Shown here piece by piece: positions 1 to 9,248 of a DNA stretch of 19,590 bases (the stretch's first letter is position 1; each line of letters starts with the position of its first letter). The DNA is taken from positions 1-19,590 of the forward strand of contig USSR01000041.1 in NCBI GenBank assembly GCA_900557355.1, in the 5' to 3' direction. Made by a program: the position numbers and the translations under genes. The notes under the pieces are model-generated. The model worked only from the letters and a program-made list of their open reading frames with translations. It was not told where the DNA came from and searched no databases. The stretch comes from an uncultured Bacteroides sp. (GTDB lineage Bacteria; Bacteroidota; Bacteroidia; Bacteroidales; Bacteroidaceae).

Positions 1-48
1 AAATACACATTTTGAACTGAAAAATAGTTAAGTTTGCAGTTAAATAAT
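1..48 (+). repeat. 48-bp direct repeat, left copy
   Basis: Bases 1-48 are identical to 19223-19270, so the two copies bracket the whole polysaccharide locus. The window begins at this repeat, so it may extend further left. The copy contains TAAGTTTG at 29-36, a match to the Bacteroides -7 element TAnnTTTG. If active, this promoter would point rightward into the 3' end of the leftward GH3 gene, where there is no rightward gene to express. Weaker resemblance continues past the exact repeat: the A-rich stretch at 83-101 resembles the bases just before the dgt start (19352-19371). I infer that this is a duplicated, now orphan, dgt-type leader. Confidence 0.85.
29..36 (+). promoter_or_regulatory. 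Promoter-like -7 element in left repeat
   Basis: TAAGTTTG fits the Bacteroides -7 consensus TAnnTTTG. A TTTG lies upstream at 11-14, but it is about 5 bases too close to be a well-placed -33 element. No rightward gene follows, so the element is either inactive or makes antisense or non-coding RNA toward the GH3 3' end. Confidence 0.3.
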
Positions 49-151
49 GTACCTGCAACCAAATTGCGAATGGTAAACAACTAAATCCTAAATAAAAAGA
101 TAAGTCAAGCATCTTTAAGTTCAAATGATAAACGGAACTTCCAATCACAAC

Positions 152-206
152 GTTGCCGCCTTTAGCTACAACCGAAAGTTTCTGTTTTGTAGTCCAAAGC
201 GGCAAC
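152..206. repeat. Long imperfect inverted repeat (hairpin)
   Basis: Arms 152-171 and 187-206 are reverse complements at 16 of 20 positions. The outer 8 pairs (GTTGCCGC with GCGGCAAC) are perfect, and a GAAA/TTTC pair can form inside the loop. It lies 60-115 nt beyond the stop codon of the leftward operon's last gene, so it could end or protect that transcript. There is no U-run on either side, so it is not a textbook intrinsic terminator. The rest of bases 49-266 shows no gene or other clear signal. Confidence 0.6.
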
Positions 207-266
207 CATAATTTAGTTATAATCAAAAGAATATTTACATCTTAGAAAAAGAAAGTTTATATACGA

Positions 267-2546
267 TCAATCTGCCCTAAAACGTTCAGTCTGCACATCA
301 CGAGAGTTTGCTCCTACCATGACATCAAATTCTCCCGGTTCATAAACGTATTGTAATCCTGAATTATAAAATCTCAAATCGTCTTCCGTGATAACAAACT
401 TAACTTCACGACTCTCTCCTTTTTTCAAGAAGATACGTTCAAAGCCTTTCAGCTCTTTCACTGGACGAGATATTTCAGCGTAAATATCATGCAGATACAT
501 TTGTACGATCTCATATCCGTCAAAATCTCCGTCATTGGTTACAGTCACAGACACTGTCAACTCCCCATTTCTGGACAGTACATCCGAACTAAGTTGTAAA
601 TTCCCATAAGAGAAATTTGTATAACTCAAACCGTACCCAAAAGGATAAAGAGGTTCGTTACTCATATCCAGATAGTTACTGGAGTAACGGTTAAAAGAAT
701 GACTGTCAGGATCGGGACGACCTGTATTCAAATGATTATAGTACAGAGGAAGCTGTCCCACTGAACGGGGAAAAGTCGTAGTCAGCTTGCCGCCCGGAGT
801 CACTTTACCGAACAATACATCAGCAATAGCATCGCCTGTTTCACTTCCACCGAACCAGACATTCAAGATAGAATGAACATTGGCATCCTCCCAGTTCAGA
901 ACTAACGGACGCCCTGTAAAAAGAAGCAACACTACGGGTTTACCCGTCTTTACCAGCGCCTTCAACAAATCCTGTTGAGCATCAGGAATCCCTAGTTCCG
1001 TACGTGAAGCCGATTCACCACTCATTTCAGCACATTCTCCCAAAGCCGCAACAATCACATCTGCACGGGCAGCCGTATGCAAAGCTTCATCCAACAATTG
1101 CAGTTCATTGCCGCGTTCTAACGGACGGATACCAGCTCCTCCTTTTTCAAGTTCCGCATCATGATATATATTACTACCTCTCGCATACAGTATTTCAGCC
1201 TTATCACCTGCTGCCGAACGAATTCCCTCCAATAATGTCCCGTGACAGGAAGGAGTACACGTCATACTCCACATCCCACACATATTATTACGGGCATCAG
1301 CCATAGGACCAATTAAAGCAATCTTACCTTTCCGTTCGAGCGGAAGCAGATGATCCTCATTCTTCAACAGAACAAATGTTTCAGCTGCGATTTCACGCGC
1401 CACCGCGCGATGAGCAGTCGTATAAAGTTCTTTTTCCACACGCAGGGTATCACAGTATTTATACGGGTCAGAGAACAAGCCCAATTTATATTTTGCTTCC
1501 AATACACGGCGACAAGCGGCATTAATCTGTTCTTCCGTAACTTTCCCTTCTTTCAGAGATTCTTCCAATGTATTCAGAAAACCGCAAGAAACCATATCCA
1601 TATCCGTACCCGCCTGTAAAGCACGTACAGAAGCCTCTTTCAAAGGAGCAACCCCATGTGAGGACATTTCGGCGATAGAATTATAATCCGTCACTAACAA
1701 CCCACAAAAGCCCCATTCATTCCGGAGCAAATCGGTCAGTAACCATTTATTAGCCGTAGCCGGAATGCCGTCCACCAAATTGAAAGAACTCATCACACTA
1801 CCCACACCTGCCTCAACAGCTGCCTTGTATGGGGCAAGATATTCATTATACATACGTTGGCGACTCATATCAACCACATTATAGTCCTTCCCTGATTCGG
1901 ATGCGCCATATAATGCAAAGTGTTTTACACAGGAAAGAATTTCGTTTTTTCCCTGCATATTATTTCCCTGATAACCGCGTACATAGGCTTTTGCTAACAG
2001 GGAACCCAAATAAGGGTCTTCACCACTACCTTCTGCAATACGCCCCCAACGACTGTCACGACAAATGTCAACCATCGGGCTGAATGTCCAGCAAATACCA
2101 TCCGCACTGGCTTCTACAGCAGAAATGCGTGCCATACGTTCAACAGCTAGTGTGTCCCAGCTACAAGAAAGCGCTAAAGGAATCGGGAAAATGGTTTCAT
2201 AACCGTGGATAACATCAGCTCCTACCAGCAAAGGAATTCCCAAACGGGTAGAATCAATGGCTATACGCTGCAAATCAACAATTTTTCTTATTCCTTTCAC
2301 ATTAAAAAAACCTCCAATCTCCTGGTTACGAACCATTTTCGTAAGTTCGGCACTATTTACATTACCAGTAACCAAATCACCCCCGGAAGGAAGATTCAAT
2401 TGGCCCAACTTCTCGTGCAGTGTCATCTTTCCCATCAGATTGGCAATATATCGATCCATCTCTTTATCTCCTTCTTCAGCCGACAATGAACAGGAAGACA
2501 ATAACAACCCATATAGAACGCCTAATAACAAGTATTGATATTTCAT
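267..2546 (-). CDS. bglX: GH3 beta-glucosidase, BglX type, lipoprotein
   Basis: This 759-residue protein is collinear with periplasmic BglX beta-glucosidases of glycoside hydrolase family 3, which remove terminal beta-linked glucose (some members act on xylose) with retention. The signal peptide ends in a lipobox with Cys19. The GH3 barrel carries KHF at 208-210 and the nucleophile Asp287 in LLVTDYN. The second domain carries the likely acid/base Glu511 in MSGESASR. A fibronectin III-like domain occupies about 650-755. All expected catalytic residues are present and the length is normal. The first residues after Cys19 are not acidic, so I infer a periplasmic orientation. It is the last gene of the leftward operon, 45 nt after the beta-helix gene. 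Exact sugar specificity cannot be read from sequence. Confidence 0.93.
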   Translation of the reverse strand: MKYQYLLLGVLYGLLLSSCSLSAEEGDKEMDRYIANLMGKMTLHEKLGQLNLPSGGDLVTGNVNSAELTKMVRNQEIGGFFNVKGIRKIVDLQRIAIDSTRLGIPLLVGADVIHGYETIFPIPLALSCSWDTLAVERMARISAVEASADGICWTFSPMVDICRDSRWGRIAEGSGEDPYLGSLLAKAYVRGYQGNNMQGKNEILSCVKHFALYGASESGKDYNVVDMSRQRMYNEYLAPYKAAVEAGVGSVMSSFNLVDGIPATANKWLLTDLLRNEWGFCGLLVTDYNSIAEMSSHGVAPLKEASVRALQAGTDMDMVSCGFLNTLEESLKEGKVTEEQINAACRRVLEAKYKLGLFSDPYKYCDTLRVEKELYTTAHRAVAREIAAETFVLLKNEDHLLPLERKGKIALIGPMADARNNMCGMWSMTCTPSCHGTLLEGIRSAAGDKAEILYARGSNIYHDAELEKGGAGIRPLERGNELQLLDEALHTAARADVIVAALGECAEMSGESASRTELGIPDAQQDLLKALVKTGKPVVLLLFTGRPLVLNWEDANVHSILNVWFGGSETGDAIADVLFGKVTPGGKLTTTFPRSVGQLPLYYNHLNTGRPDPDSHSFNRYSSNYLDMSNEPLYPFGYGLSYTNFSYGNLQLSSDVLSRNGELTVSVTVTNDGDFDGYEIVQMYLHDIYAEISRPVKELKGFERIFLKKGESREVKFVITEDDLRFYNSGLQYVYEPGEFDVMVGANSRDVQTERFRAD

Positions 2547-2591
2547 GTTTATTACTTATTATATAATCACTTCATTATTTAGATACTTACA

Positions 2592-4160
2592 TTAATGAGA
2601 TAAAATCTTAATATCCGAATCACTTAACCCATAATCAACAAGTGTATATTTTTTGCCTTTATACGGAGTCGGCATAAACCGCCCGGAACCTAATGTATCG
2701 TAAATGATCGGATTGAAAGAAGCATTCCTTTTTGCCCTGAACAGCAACACACAGAACTGACCGGAAACAGCATATCCAAATTCAATATCCTCTACTCCCT
2801 CTCCCAGCACTTCATAACCTTGCAAGAGAGGTTCAACACCTTTAAACATAAAATTAAGTTTTACAGTCAAATTATCGGCTAAATCTATCTCAAGGGTATT
2901 CCGCATTGGAGAAGAAATGACAGCCCCTAATACATTCCAATTCATATCATAATTAGCTAAAGTTGTCCATATTATCCCGTCAGAACTTACCCCTCTAAGC
3001 TTCTGCATCAAAGTCGTTTCGTAAGGATACAAACGCTGTGAATTAGCAACTGCACAATTCAGGAAAGAAAACTTATCCGCAATATCCCATCCCACCAAAT
3101 CAACAGGACAATCTAGAATCTTAAAATTATCATTTAATACAGTAAAAGTAGAATTGGACAACTTCACTTTCAAATTGGGGTTATTCCCTTCTGCCTGAAT
3201 AAAGCTGGTTCCAAAATTATTCAAATATGAAAAAGAAATCTGTTGGTCCAGCATCAAATCCGGACTATAACCCTCATTCACGACGATTCCTCTATCAATC
3301 GTATCATAATAGACTTGATTGAAAACAAAAAATCCGCCACTAGCTATACGTATTCCGACTGTTGAACGGTAATTCTTACCATCCTCAAGATGGGTCCCTC
3401 CGGTAGTATCCCAAGAAAGAATATGTACATTGTTCAATATATGACCGGCAGATTTCGTAACTAAAGCTTCCTTTGTACAATAAATAAAAGTGTCAGATAT
3501 CTTACAATCACAACAAGATTCATCTATATAGATACCGTATACATTATCATTCGAAGAGATGCCTTGAATTGTTACATTATCTATCTTTGTATCCGAGCTA
3601 CCCGTTCCACCAGTTCCAATACCTTCAGGAACGTGTATGCGGATATGTGTATTACGTCCTCGCACCAGACTCATCGTACGTATCTGCACCAACTGCTTCC
3701 TTCCGTTTACTAGAATTCCATTATCTGCATTATAACAGTCTAGTATTCCTCCTTCGATATAAGAGAATCGCCGATGTGAAACATCGGTAAAATAGGTTTC
3801 TGAATAACCTACTTTAATCAATGCTTCCAAATGGACATCACTTTTAACCGTTGCATTCTTATCAAAAATAAGGTTTACATTTTTGGTATATTCCAATGGC
3901 AGAACGATAGGCTCCGTCAAGTTATAAGTTCCGGCAGGAAAATAAAGCGTTTTCCCATAAGACTGACCGACCAAATTATTAAGTTGAGAACCAATCAGTG
4001 TTCCATCATTCTTAATATCATAATCAATGACTGATACAATATCTTCATTATGCCCTTCCTTGACTTCAACAACAGCCTCCGGTAATGAATCATCATCGTT
4101 ACATCCCCAGATTGGCATAAAAGATAATAAGCCTAAAAATAAAAAGTTAAGTTTCTTCAT
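2592..4160 (-). CDS. Right-handed beta-helix (pectate-lyase-fold) lipoprotein, unknown activity
   Basis: I start this at the ATG giving MKKLNFLFLG, because it opens a lipoprotein signal (Cys20) and lies 19 nt after the esterase stop. An upstream in-frame ATG at 4220 would overlap the esterase. The protein is 522 residues. Residues 42-90 have the N-terminal pattern of the pectate-lyase-3/GH28-like fold (DYDIKNDG, then YFPAGTYN). Residues 135-153 (YIEGGILDC to ILVNG) and repeated short strands to about 370 fit a parallel beta-helix. The C-terminal 110 residues are a separate region I do not recognise. Asn-Asp-Asp-Asp follows the lipid Cys, resembling the Bacteroidota surface-export signal, so it is probably on the cell surface. 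It could be a polysaccharide lyase or hydrolase, or only a binding protein. No family-specific catalytic motif is certain. Confidence 0.85.
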   Translation of the reverse strand: MKKLNFLFLGLLSFMPIWGCNDDDSLPEAVVEVKEGHNEDIVSVIDYDIKNDGTLIGSQLNNLVGQSYGKTLYFPAGTYNLTEPIVLPLEYTKNVNLIFDKNATVKSDVHLEALIKVGYSETYFTDVSHRRFSYIEGGILDCYNADNGILVNGRKQLVQIRTMSLVRGRNTHIRIHVPEGIGTGGTGSSDTKIDNVTIQGISSNDNVYGIYIDESCCDCKISDTFIYCTKEALVTKSAGHILNNVHILSWDTTGGTHLEDGKNYRSTVGIRIASGGFFVFNQVYYDTIDRGIVVNEGYSPDLMLDQQISFSYLNNFGTSFIQAEGNNPNLKVKLSNSTFTVLNDNFKILDCPVDLVGWDIADKFSFLNCAVANSQRLYPYETTLMQKLRGVSSDGIIWTTLANYDMNWNVLGAVISSPMRNTLEIDLADNLTVKLNFMFKGVEPLLQGYEVLGEGVEDIEFGYAVSGQFCVLLFRAKRNASFNPIIYDTLGSGRFMPTPYKGKKYTLVDYGLSDSDIKILSH

Positions 4161-4179
4161 TTTTCTTGTTTTTTTAAGT

Positions 4180-6102
4180 TTAACGTAAAGTTTGAAATGA
4201 AGAGGCCGGTAATCCTGCACCGTTAATTAAGTTACATGTAGGATTATCTCCCCATCCATAGCGAACAGTCAAAGGATGTTTTACCATTTCCGATGATACA
4301 ATGATTTCATTTCCACAGATTTCAGCTTCCGCCCAATGATATTTTCCGTCTATCCCTGCTATGGCAAACCCTGTCATTTTTTTTCCATCAGACGTTTTTA
4401 ATCCTCCGTCTGCACACTCAAAAGAGAGAATAACCCTGTCTCCTTTCACACGGTAAGTCTGATAAACCGGACCACTACAAACAATCCGCTCACCATAGGT
4501 ATCGGCACGTGCTAATAAGGCAAGTCTACGCCCTACTTCCTGTTTGTTTTTGGGATGAATATCATTCATATCGCCGATGTCTATGGTAACGGCCATACCC
4601 ACATTGTCATAATACAAAGCTGTCTGGCGCTGCGCTTCTCGTAATTCAGCCCACTGTGAGTCTCCCGGTTCATCTGCTCTCTCTAAATAATTAGCCAATT
4701 GCACAAGGTAGAAAGGAAAATCATTCCCCCATTCCTCACGCCAGCTCTGAATAAGTAATGGAAGCAATATCCTATATTGTGTAGCACGCCCTACATTATT
4801 CTCTCCCTGATACCAAATAACCCCACGAAATTTGTAAGGTGCCAATGGATGAATCATCCCATTATAAAGCACAGTTTGCACATTCGGATTCATCTCAAAC
4901 ACTGGGTCAATATGAGATTGAGCGGCAACTTTACACTTCCATTCACCAGATATAAGAATCCAGTCTCCGACATCTTTGCTTAACTTCATTTCACCTCCGA
5001 TGCCACACCCTCCTCCAGTATCCACGATACGAACAGTAATTACAGCTTTGCCCGCTTTTACTAAATTACCCGGTATTTCATAAGTACGGGAACGAGTATA
5101 TCCTTTCGTGCTCCCTATCTCGATTCCGTTAAAATAAGTAATATCCTCGTCATCCACATACCCCATGTGTAAACTCAACGTTTTTCCCTCCCATTGTTCT
5201 GGAATATCCACCGTCTTTCGCCCCCAAACAATACCATCAAAATCAGGAAAAGTCTTTTCGATATTTCCGGGGAAAGAATGAGATATCCATCCTTCATCAT
5301 TATAAGAAAGAGTATTCCAAAAAGGCTTTCCATTTCTCATTCCTTTATCTAACGACAAAATCTTTGCCTGCCTTTGTTCTTCCTCCGCCTGTAAATCACA
5401 ATCCTTGTTTCCCAACCTTCGGATAAGCTTCAATTGCTCAACAAAATCGGGAACTTCGCCCAATGCTTGAGCACTTATCCACGGCTCTATATTAGTACCG
5501 CCCCAATGAGCACAGATAAGTCCTACCGGTACCTGCTGCGTGCGTGCTATTTCCCTACCGAAAAAATAGGCTGTTGCTGAAAACTCCCGGATAGTAACCG
5601 ATGAACACACTTGCCATCCTCCTCCGACAGCAGTAAACTCCTGCGACGGACTTAGACTAATAGTATTACTCACAGTCATCAAGCGTATATCCGGGTAATT
5701 GGCCTGTGCCACCTCTTGTTGATAGTTTTTCACTTTGCCCCATCCTTCTACTGGCATTTGCATATTCGACTGACCGGAACAAAGCCATACTTCACCAATC
5801 ATTACATTCTCCAATCTTACTTTTTCTCCATCCGTTATTTCTAAATGATAAGGTCCCCCGGCTTTTGGGGTTTTGATGTTTACTTTCCAATTACCCGTCC
5901 TGTCAGCTATATTCTCATATTTCTCCCCACTCCATGAAGGAATCACTATAACTCGCATTTCTGGAGATGCTTTTCCCCAAACAGGTACTTCAGCCTCTTG
6001 CTGAAGTACCATATTATCGGAAAATAAAGGAGACAACTTAACTTTGGCACAAGCGGTCAGTGACGCAAATAATCCCGACATTAATATAATCCATTTATAC
6101 AT
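4180..6102 (-). CDS. Sialate O-acetylesterase-family (SGNH) carbohydrate esterase
   Basis: This 640-residue enzyme belongs to the SASA/DUF303 family, whose members remove O-acetyl groups from sialic acid or plant glycans. The N-terminus has a probable lipobox (LTAC, Cys18). The nucleophile is Ser112 in CSGQSNMQ. A second conserved block is WYQGENN at 430-436, and the Asp-His pair is D514 and H516 in DIHPKNK. An inserted beta-sandwich, likely a carbohydrate-binding fold, occupies about 255-375 between the catalytic segments. No acidic stretch follows Cys18, so I infer a periplasmic location. The start is preceded by GGAG about 5 nt upstream, a Shine-Dalgarno-like site unusual in this genus. 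No sialidase is nearby, so deacetylation of a plant-type glycan fits the context better than sialic acid. Confidence 0.9.
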   Translation of the reverse strand: MYKWIILMSGLFASLTACAKVKLSPLFSDNMVLQQEAEVPVWGKASPEMRVIVIPSWSGEKYENIADRTGNWKVNIKTPKAGGPYHLEITDGEKVRLENVMIGEVWLCSGQSNMQMPVEGWGKVKNYQQEVAQANYPDIRLMTVSNTISLSPSQEFTAVGGGWQVCSSVTIREFSATAYFFGREIARTQQVPVGLICAHWGGTNIEPWISAQALGEVPDFVEQLKLIRRLGNKDCDLQAEEEQRQAKILSLDKGMRNGKPFWNTLSYNDEGWISHSFPGNIEKTFPDFDGIVWGRKTVDIPEQWEGKTLSLHMGYVDDEDITYFNGIEIGSTKGYTRSRTYEIPGNLVKAGKAVITVRIVDTGGGCGIGGEMKLSKDVGDWILISGEWKCKVAAQSHIDPVFEMNPNVQTVLYNGMIHPLAPYKFRGVIWYQGENNVGRATQYRILLPLLIQSWREEWGNDFPFYLVQLANYLERADEPGDSQWAELREAQRQTALYYDNVGMAVTIDIGDMNDIHPKNKQEVGRRLALLARADTYGERIVCSGPVYQTYRVKGDRVILSFECADGGLKTSDGKKMTGFAIAGIDGKYHWAEAEICGNEIIVSSEMVKHPLTVRYGWGDNPTCNLINGAGLPASSFQTLR

Positions 6103-6123
6103 ATCACTCCGACTTACAAATTA

Positions 6124-7110
6124 TTACCATTCGATTGCTTGATCTTCATCCGGAATCTGAATATTAATTTTACGTTCCATATTCACAGTCCCTTCAACTA
6201 CATATCTTATAGGAGTACCAGGAACAGATGTGACATCATCAAATTCATATTTAAATCCTTCTATAGTAATCGTTTTATGTTTTAGATATGGCAACGAAAC
6301 GTCCATTTTTTCCGCCAATTTCCAAGTTGGATTTTTTATCGGATTGAAATGAATGTCCGGATCAGGTGCAGAAAGCGTAACCGTCCCGTCATCGTTAAAC
6401 CTGAAGATTATCTTATACTTTCCACGTTCCAGTTCTTCTTCATTCATCAAGCCTGCATAGAAGAAAACAGAATGTTCGTCCACTACAAATGCCGTACGCG
6501 TATTAGTAGTCATTTTAGTCCCCGAATCAGTAAAACCGACTTCCATTGTGGTTGTTGAATAAATACCGGAATAATCATTAAAAGGAACAACACGCAACAA
6601 TGCTTTCTTGTAGTTCTTTCTAGGATGAGGAGTATAACTGCCGATAGGACTTTCTCTAATCGTAAGCGGCAATACCCACTTATCTACCAAGTCTATCCCA
6701 CCTAATTTAAAATTGACATTCAACAATCCCACACAATCATCTGCCGGAATTACCACATTCATGTTCTCCACCTCATAATAATCGGAGGTAAGCTCCTTAT
6801 AATATAGATCTGTCCGATTGTGAAAATACTCCCAATTGATACTTTTCAACGTGTCCGAGTCTATCGCTATCTGCACTTCTGTATCGTGCCCGGGCAATGT
6901 AGAGCCACTCATAATAACCGGCAGTTGATAAGTCACCGCACCATTCAGCTTGTATTTCACATAAATATCAGTTACACCTCTCGCATAATCCATCGGTGCC
7001 TTAAACGAAACATAATGCTCATATTGTTCATCGGTCCATTCTTCATTACAAGCCGTGCAAAACAAAGCCATCAACACGGCAAATAACAGATAATATATTT
7101 TTTCTTTCAT
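6124..7110 (-). CDS. DUF4973/DUF1735-like PUL lipoprotein
   Basis: The chosen start gives MKEKIYYLLF, a short lipoprotein signal with Cys21. In-frame ATGs at 7116 and 7122 are equally possible, and one at 7137 would overlap susD. The remaining ~307 residues are beta-rich and resemble a family seen mainly next to SusC/SusD genes in Bacteroides (DUF4973, with DUF1735-like N-terminal strands; named from memory). Landmarks are EHYVSFKAP after the signal, GVTDIYVKY, a tolerated-gap region around TDLYYKEL, and a C-terminal IQIPDEDQAIEW. There is no visible catalytic motif. Asn-Glu-Glu after the lipid Cys suggests surface exposure. Position directly after susD suggests a surface glycan-binding or assembly role. 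Confidence is high that it is a gene, moderate for the family name. Confidence 0.82.
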   Translation of the reverse strand: MKEKIYYLLFAVLMALFCTACNEEWTDEQYEHYVSFKAPMDYARGVTDIYVKYKLNGAVTYQLPVIMSGSTLPGHDTEVQIAIDSDTLKSINWEYFHNRTDLYYKELTSDYYEVENMNVVIPADDCVGLLNVNFKLGGIDLVDKWVLPLTIRESPIGSYTPHPRKNYKKALLRVVPFNDYSGIYSTTTMEVGFTDSGTKMTTNTRTAFVVDEHSVFFYAGLMNEEELERGKYKIIFRFNDDGTVTLSAPDPDIHFNPIKNPTWKLAEKMDVSLPYLKHKTITIEGFKYEFDDVTSVPGTPIRYVVEGTVNMERKINIQIPDEDQAIEW

Positions 7111-7129
7111 ATTCATTGTCATATAAAGA

Positions 7130-9244
7130 TTAATCATAATAAGTCCATCCCGGGTTTTGCGTCAGACGCTTGTTACGTTGCAACTGTTCATGACTAAATG
7201 GCCAGAAATAGCTTTTCTCCACAAAGCGAACAGGCAATGACATAATAGCCACAGGTGTATGGAATAGAGCTTTATGACCGTCATCCATCAGCATATTACA
7301 TCCGTAAATCAACGTTTCTTCCTCTAAAGGAGCGTCTATCTTCCAGCGTCTCAAATCATAATAACGATGATTCTCGCCCATCAACTCAATCTGACGTTCG
7401 CGTTTCAGCTTCTTTCGGAAAACATCCTGATTCTGATATTCTGTAGGTGAATAATCAGGAACACCGGCCCGAATACGAACAGGCTGAATACCTTTCTTCA
7501 TCTCTTCCACATCACGTCTAACTGTATAGGTGATACTTCCATCCCAAGAAGGGATGTCGTAGCTTGCTCCCTCTCCCAATTCATTCAACGCTTCGGCATA
7601 AATCAATAAAATTTCTGCATAACGAATAGCCGGTTCTGCTTTTTGTCTGTACAAAAGCTCATTCTGATATTTGGCATCATAAGGATTCACATATTTCTTG
7701 ATGCCGATACCTGTAAATATACGATTACCACCATTATATCCTTCTGAAGTCCCTCGATAGTACCAAACTTGCTGATTAGGCTGGGTAGCTCCTTGCTTGT
7801 TACCTAATGAAGTCATATTCCATACACTGCCATTAAAACCAACTGACGCATAGAAACGAGGCTCACGGTTAGCATATTGCAAAGACACACCTGCACGCAG
7901 CGGTTTGTAACGACCGGCATCCACATCATCAGAAGTCACGTAACCGGTTAGCCGGCTGCTTCCATCTCCTCTTCCAATCTCTTTATCCTTACCCGGACAA
8001 TCCGTACCATCATTCATATAATACGCGTCACACTGCTTTTGAGTCATTCCGTGAACACCCCAACCTCCGGCCAGTGTAGGCAATTGGTGAAGCACCATAT
8101 TTGCAATAGCATCCGGTGAAGTGATTCCTCCTGATGAATTATCAACAGTTATATTATCCACACGCGAAAAAATCAACTCCGGATTTTCATAAGCAGAGAG
8201 TTCGCCATTGAAGACGGAACGATATGACTCAAACGGATCAATGTCCGCATATCCGTATGGCCAGTTGTTTTCCGAGAAATTTCTATCCTTAAACGGTTCT
8301 ATTGTTTCCGGATAATCTTCGGTTCCGCTTGTAATGCGGCTCTTTACATACAATTGGTAGCGATGACCATCATTATTTCCCGGTAATTCCATTACGTCTC
8401 GGGCGGCAGCGGCAGCTTTAGCCCATTTCGATTCATCGTATTCAGCAGCAAGAAGTCTGTTACCTTTGTCGTCTACCATTTGCTGCGCATAAGAGTCAGT
8501 ATTGCCATTCATTAGCGGACTGGCGGCATACAAGAGGACTTTAGCACGAGCAGCCAAAGCAGCGCCCCGGGTGGGACGTGCGATGTTGTTGGTTCCACGT
8601 TCCAACGGAAGATCTTGTGCCGCTTTCACCAATTCGGAAGTGATGTATTCCACACACTCATCGTAGGTGTTGCGCGGACGAGCCAAGCCATCATAGTCCT
8701 GCATATAGTCTTCACCTTCATCAGGAATCAAAGGGATTGGACCGTATTTGCGTAACAGCAACCAATAGTAATAAGCGCGGACAAAACGTGCCTGTGCCGC
8801 ATAATCAGCCCGTTCTTCGTCTGTGAGTTGTTGGTTCATGTGGATATTATTCAAGAAAACACAGGCCTTGTTGATTCCTAAATAACTCGCTTTATAAGAA
8901 TCCTGATACCAATTTTCATTGTATTCCACATTTCTGAAAAAAGAATAATAACTACCATTGGTATATTTACCATTTCCCTCATTATTCCAATCCGCCCAAT
9001 AAATGTCATCGGCAAAATTCGTAGGCACGCTCTCTTTTCCACCCACATCTTGATTTTGGCCTCGCAGATAAGAATAAGTATTGGAAAGCCACGCATCCGT
9101 ATAATCCTTATCAGTAAATACTTTTTCAATTGTCAAGCGGTCTTTGAAATTGGAATCTACCTCCAAATAATCACTACATGCCGTCAAACAGCCAGCAGCA
9201 AAAAACGTGATAACCATATTATATAACCATTTCATATCTTTCAT
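7130..9244 (-). CDS. susD: SusD-family surface glycan-binding lipoprotein
   Basis: SusD proteins form the lid of the SusC transporter and bind the target glycan at the cell surface. The start giving MKDMKWLYN lies 4 nt after the susC stop. An upstream ATG at 9262 would overlap susC. The lipobox is GCLTAC with Cys23, and the family's DYLEVD follows directly. The middle has the helical pattern of the family (AQARFVRAYYYWLLLRKYG, and GAALAARAKVLLYAASP). The end holds the conserved IRYAEILLIYAEALNE and ENHRYYDLRRW segments. At 704 residues it is longer than the usual 500-600, with extra sequence in the middle third, around the conserved RYKPLRAGV segment. The pairing with the preceding susC defines the locus as a PUL. 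Confidence 0.95.
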   Translation of the reverse strand: MKDMKWLYNMVITFFAAGCLTACSDYLEVDSNFKDRLTIEKVFTDKDYTDAWLSNTYSYLRGQNQDVGGKESVPTNFADDIYWADWNNEGNGKYTNGSYYSFFRNVEYNENWYQDSYKASYLGINKACVFLNNIHMNQQLTDEERADYAAQARFVRAYYYWLLLRKYGPIPLIPDEGEDYMQDYDGLARPRNTYDECVEYITSELVKAAQDLPLERGTNNIARPTRGAALAARAKVLLYAASPLMNGNTDSYAQQMVDDKGNRLLAAEYDESKWAKAAAAARDVMELPGNNDGHRYQLYVKSRITSGTEDYPETIEPFKDRNFSENNWPYGYADIDPFESYRSVFNGELSAYENPELIFSRVDNITVDNSSGGITSPDAIANMVLHQLPTLAGGWGVHGMTQKQCDAYYMNDGTDCPGKDKEIGRGDGSSRLTGYVTSDDVDAGRYKPLRAGVSLQYANREPRFYASVGFNGSVWNMTSLGNKQGATQPNQQVWYYRGTSEGYNGGNRIFTGIGIKKYVNPYDAKYQNELLYRQKAEPAIRYAEILLIYAEALNELGEGASYDIPSWDGSITYTVRRDVEEMKKGIQPVRIRAGVPDYSPTEYQNQDVFRKKLKRERQIELMGENHRYYDLRRWKIDAPLEEETLIYGCNMLMDDGHKALFHTPVAIMSLPVRFVEKSYFWPFSHEQLQRNKRLTQNPGWTYYD

Positions 9245-9248
9245 TTTG

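Noticed and set aside
4180..6102. Sialic-acid (host mucin) utilization locus, suggested by the sialate O-acetylesterase name
   Set aside because: There is no sialidase, sialic acid transporter or hexosamine enzyme in the window. The family also contains plant-glycan deacetylases.
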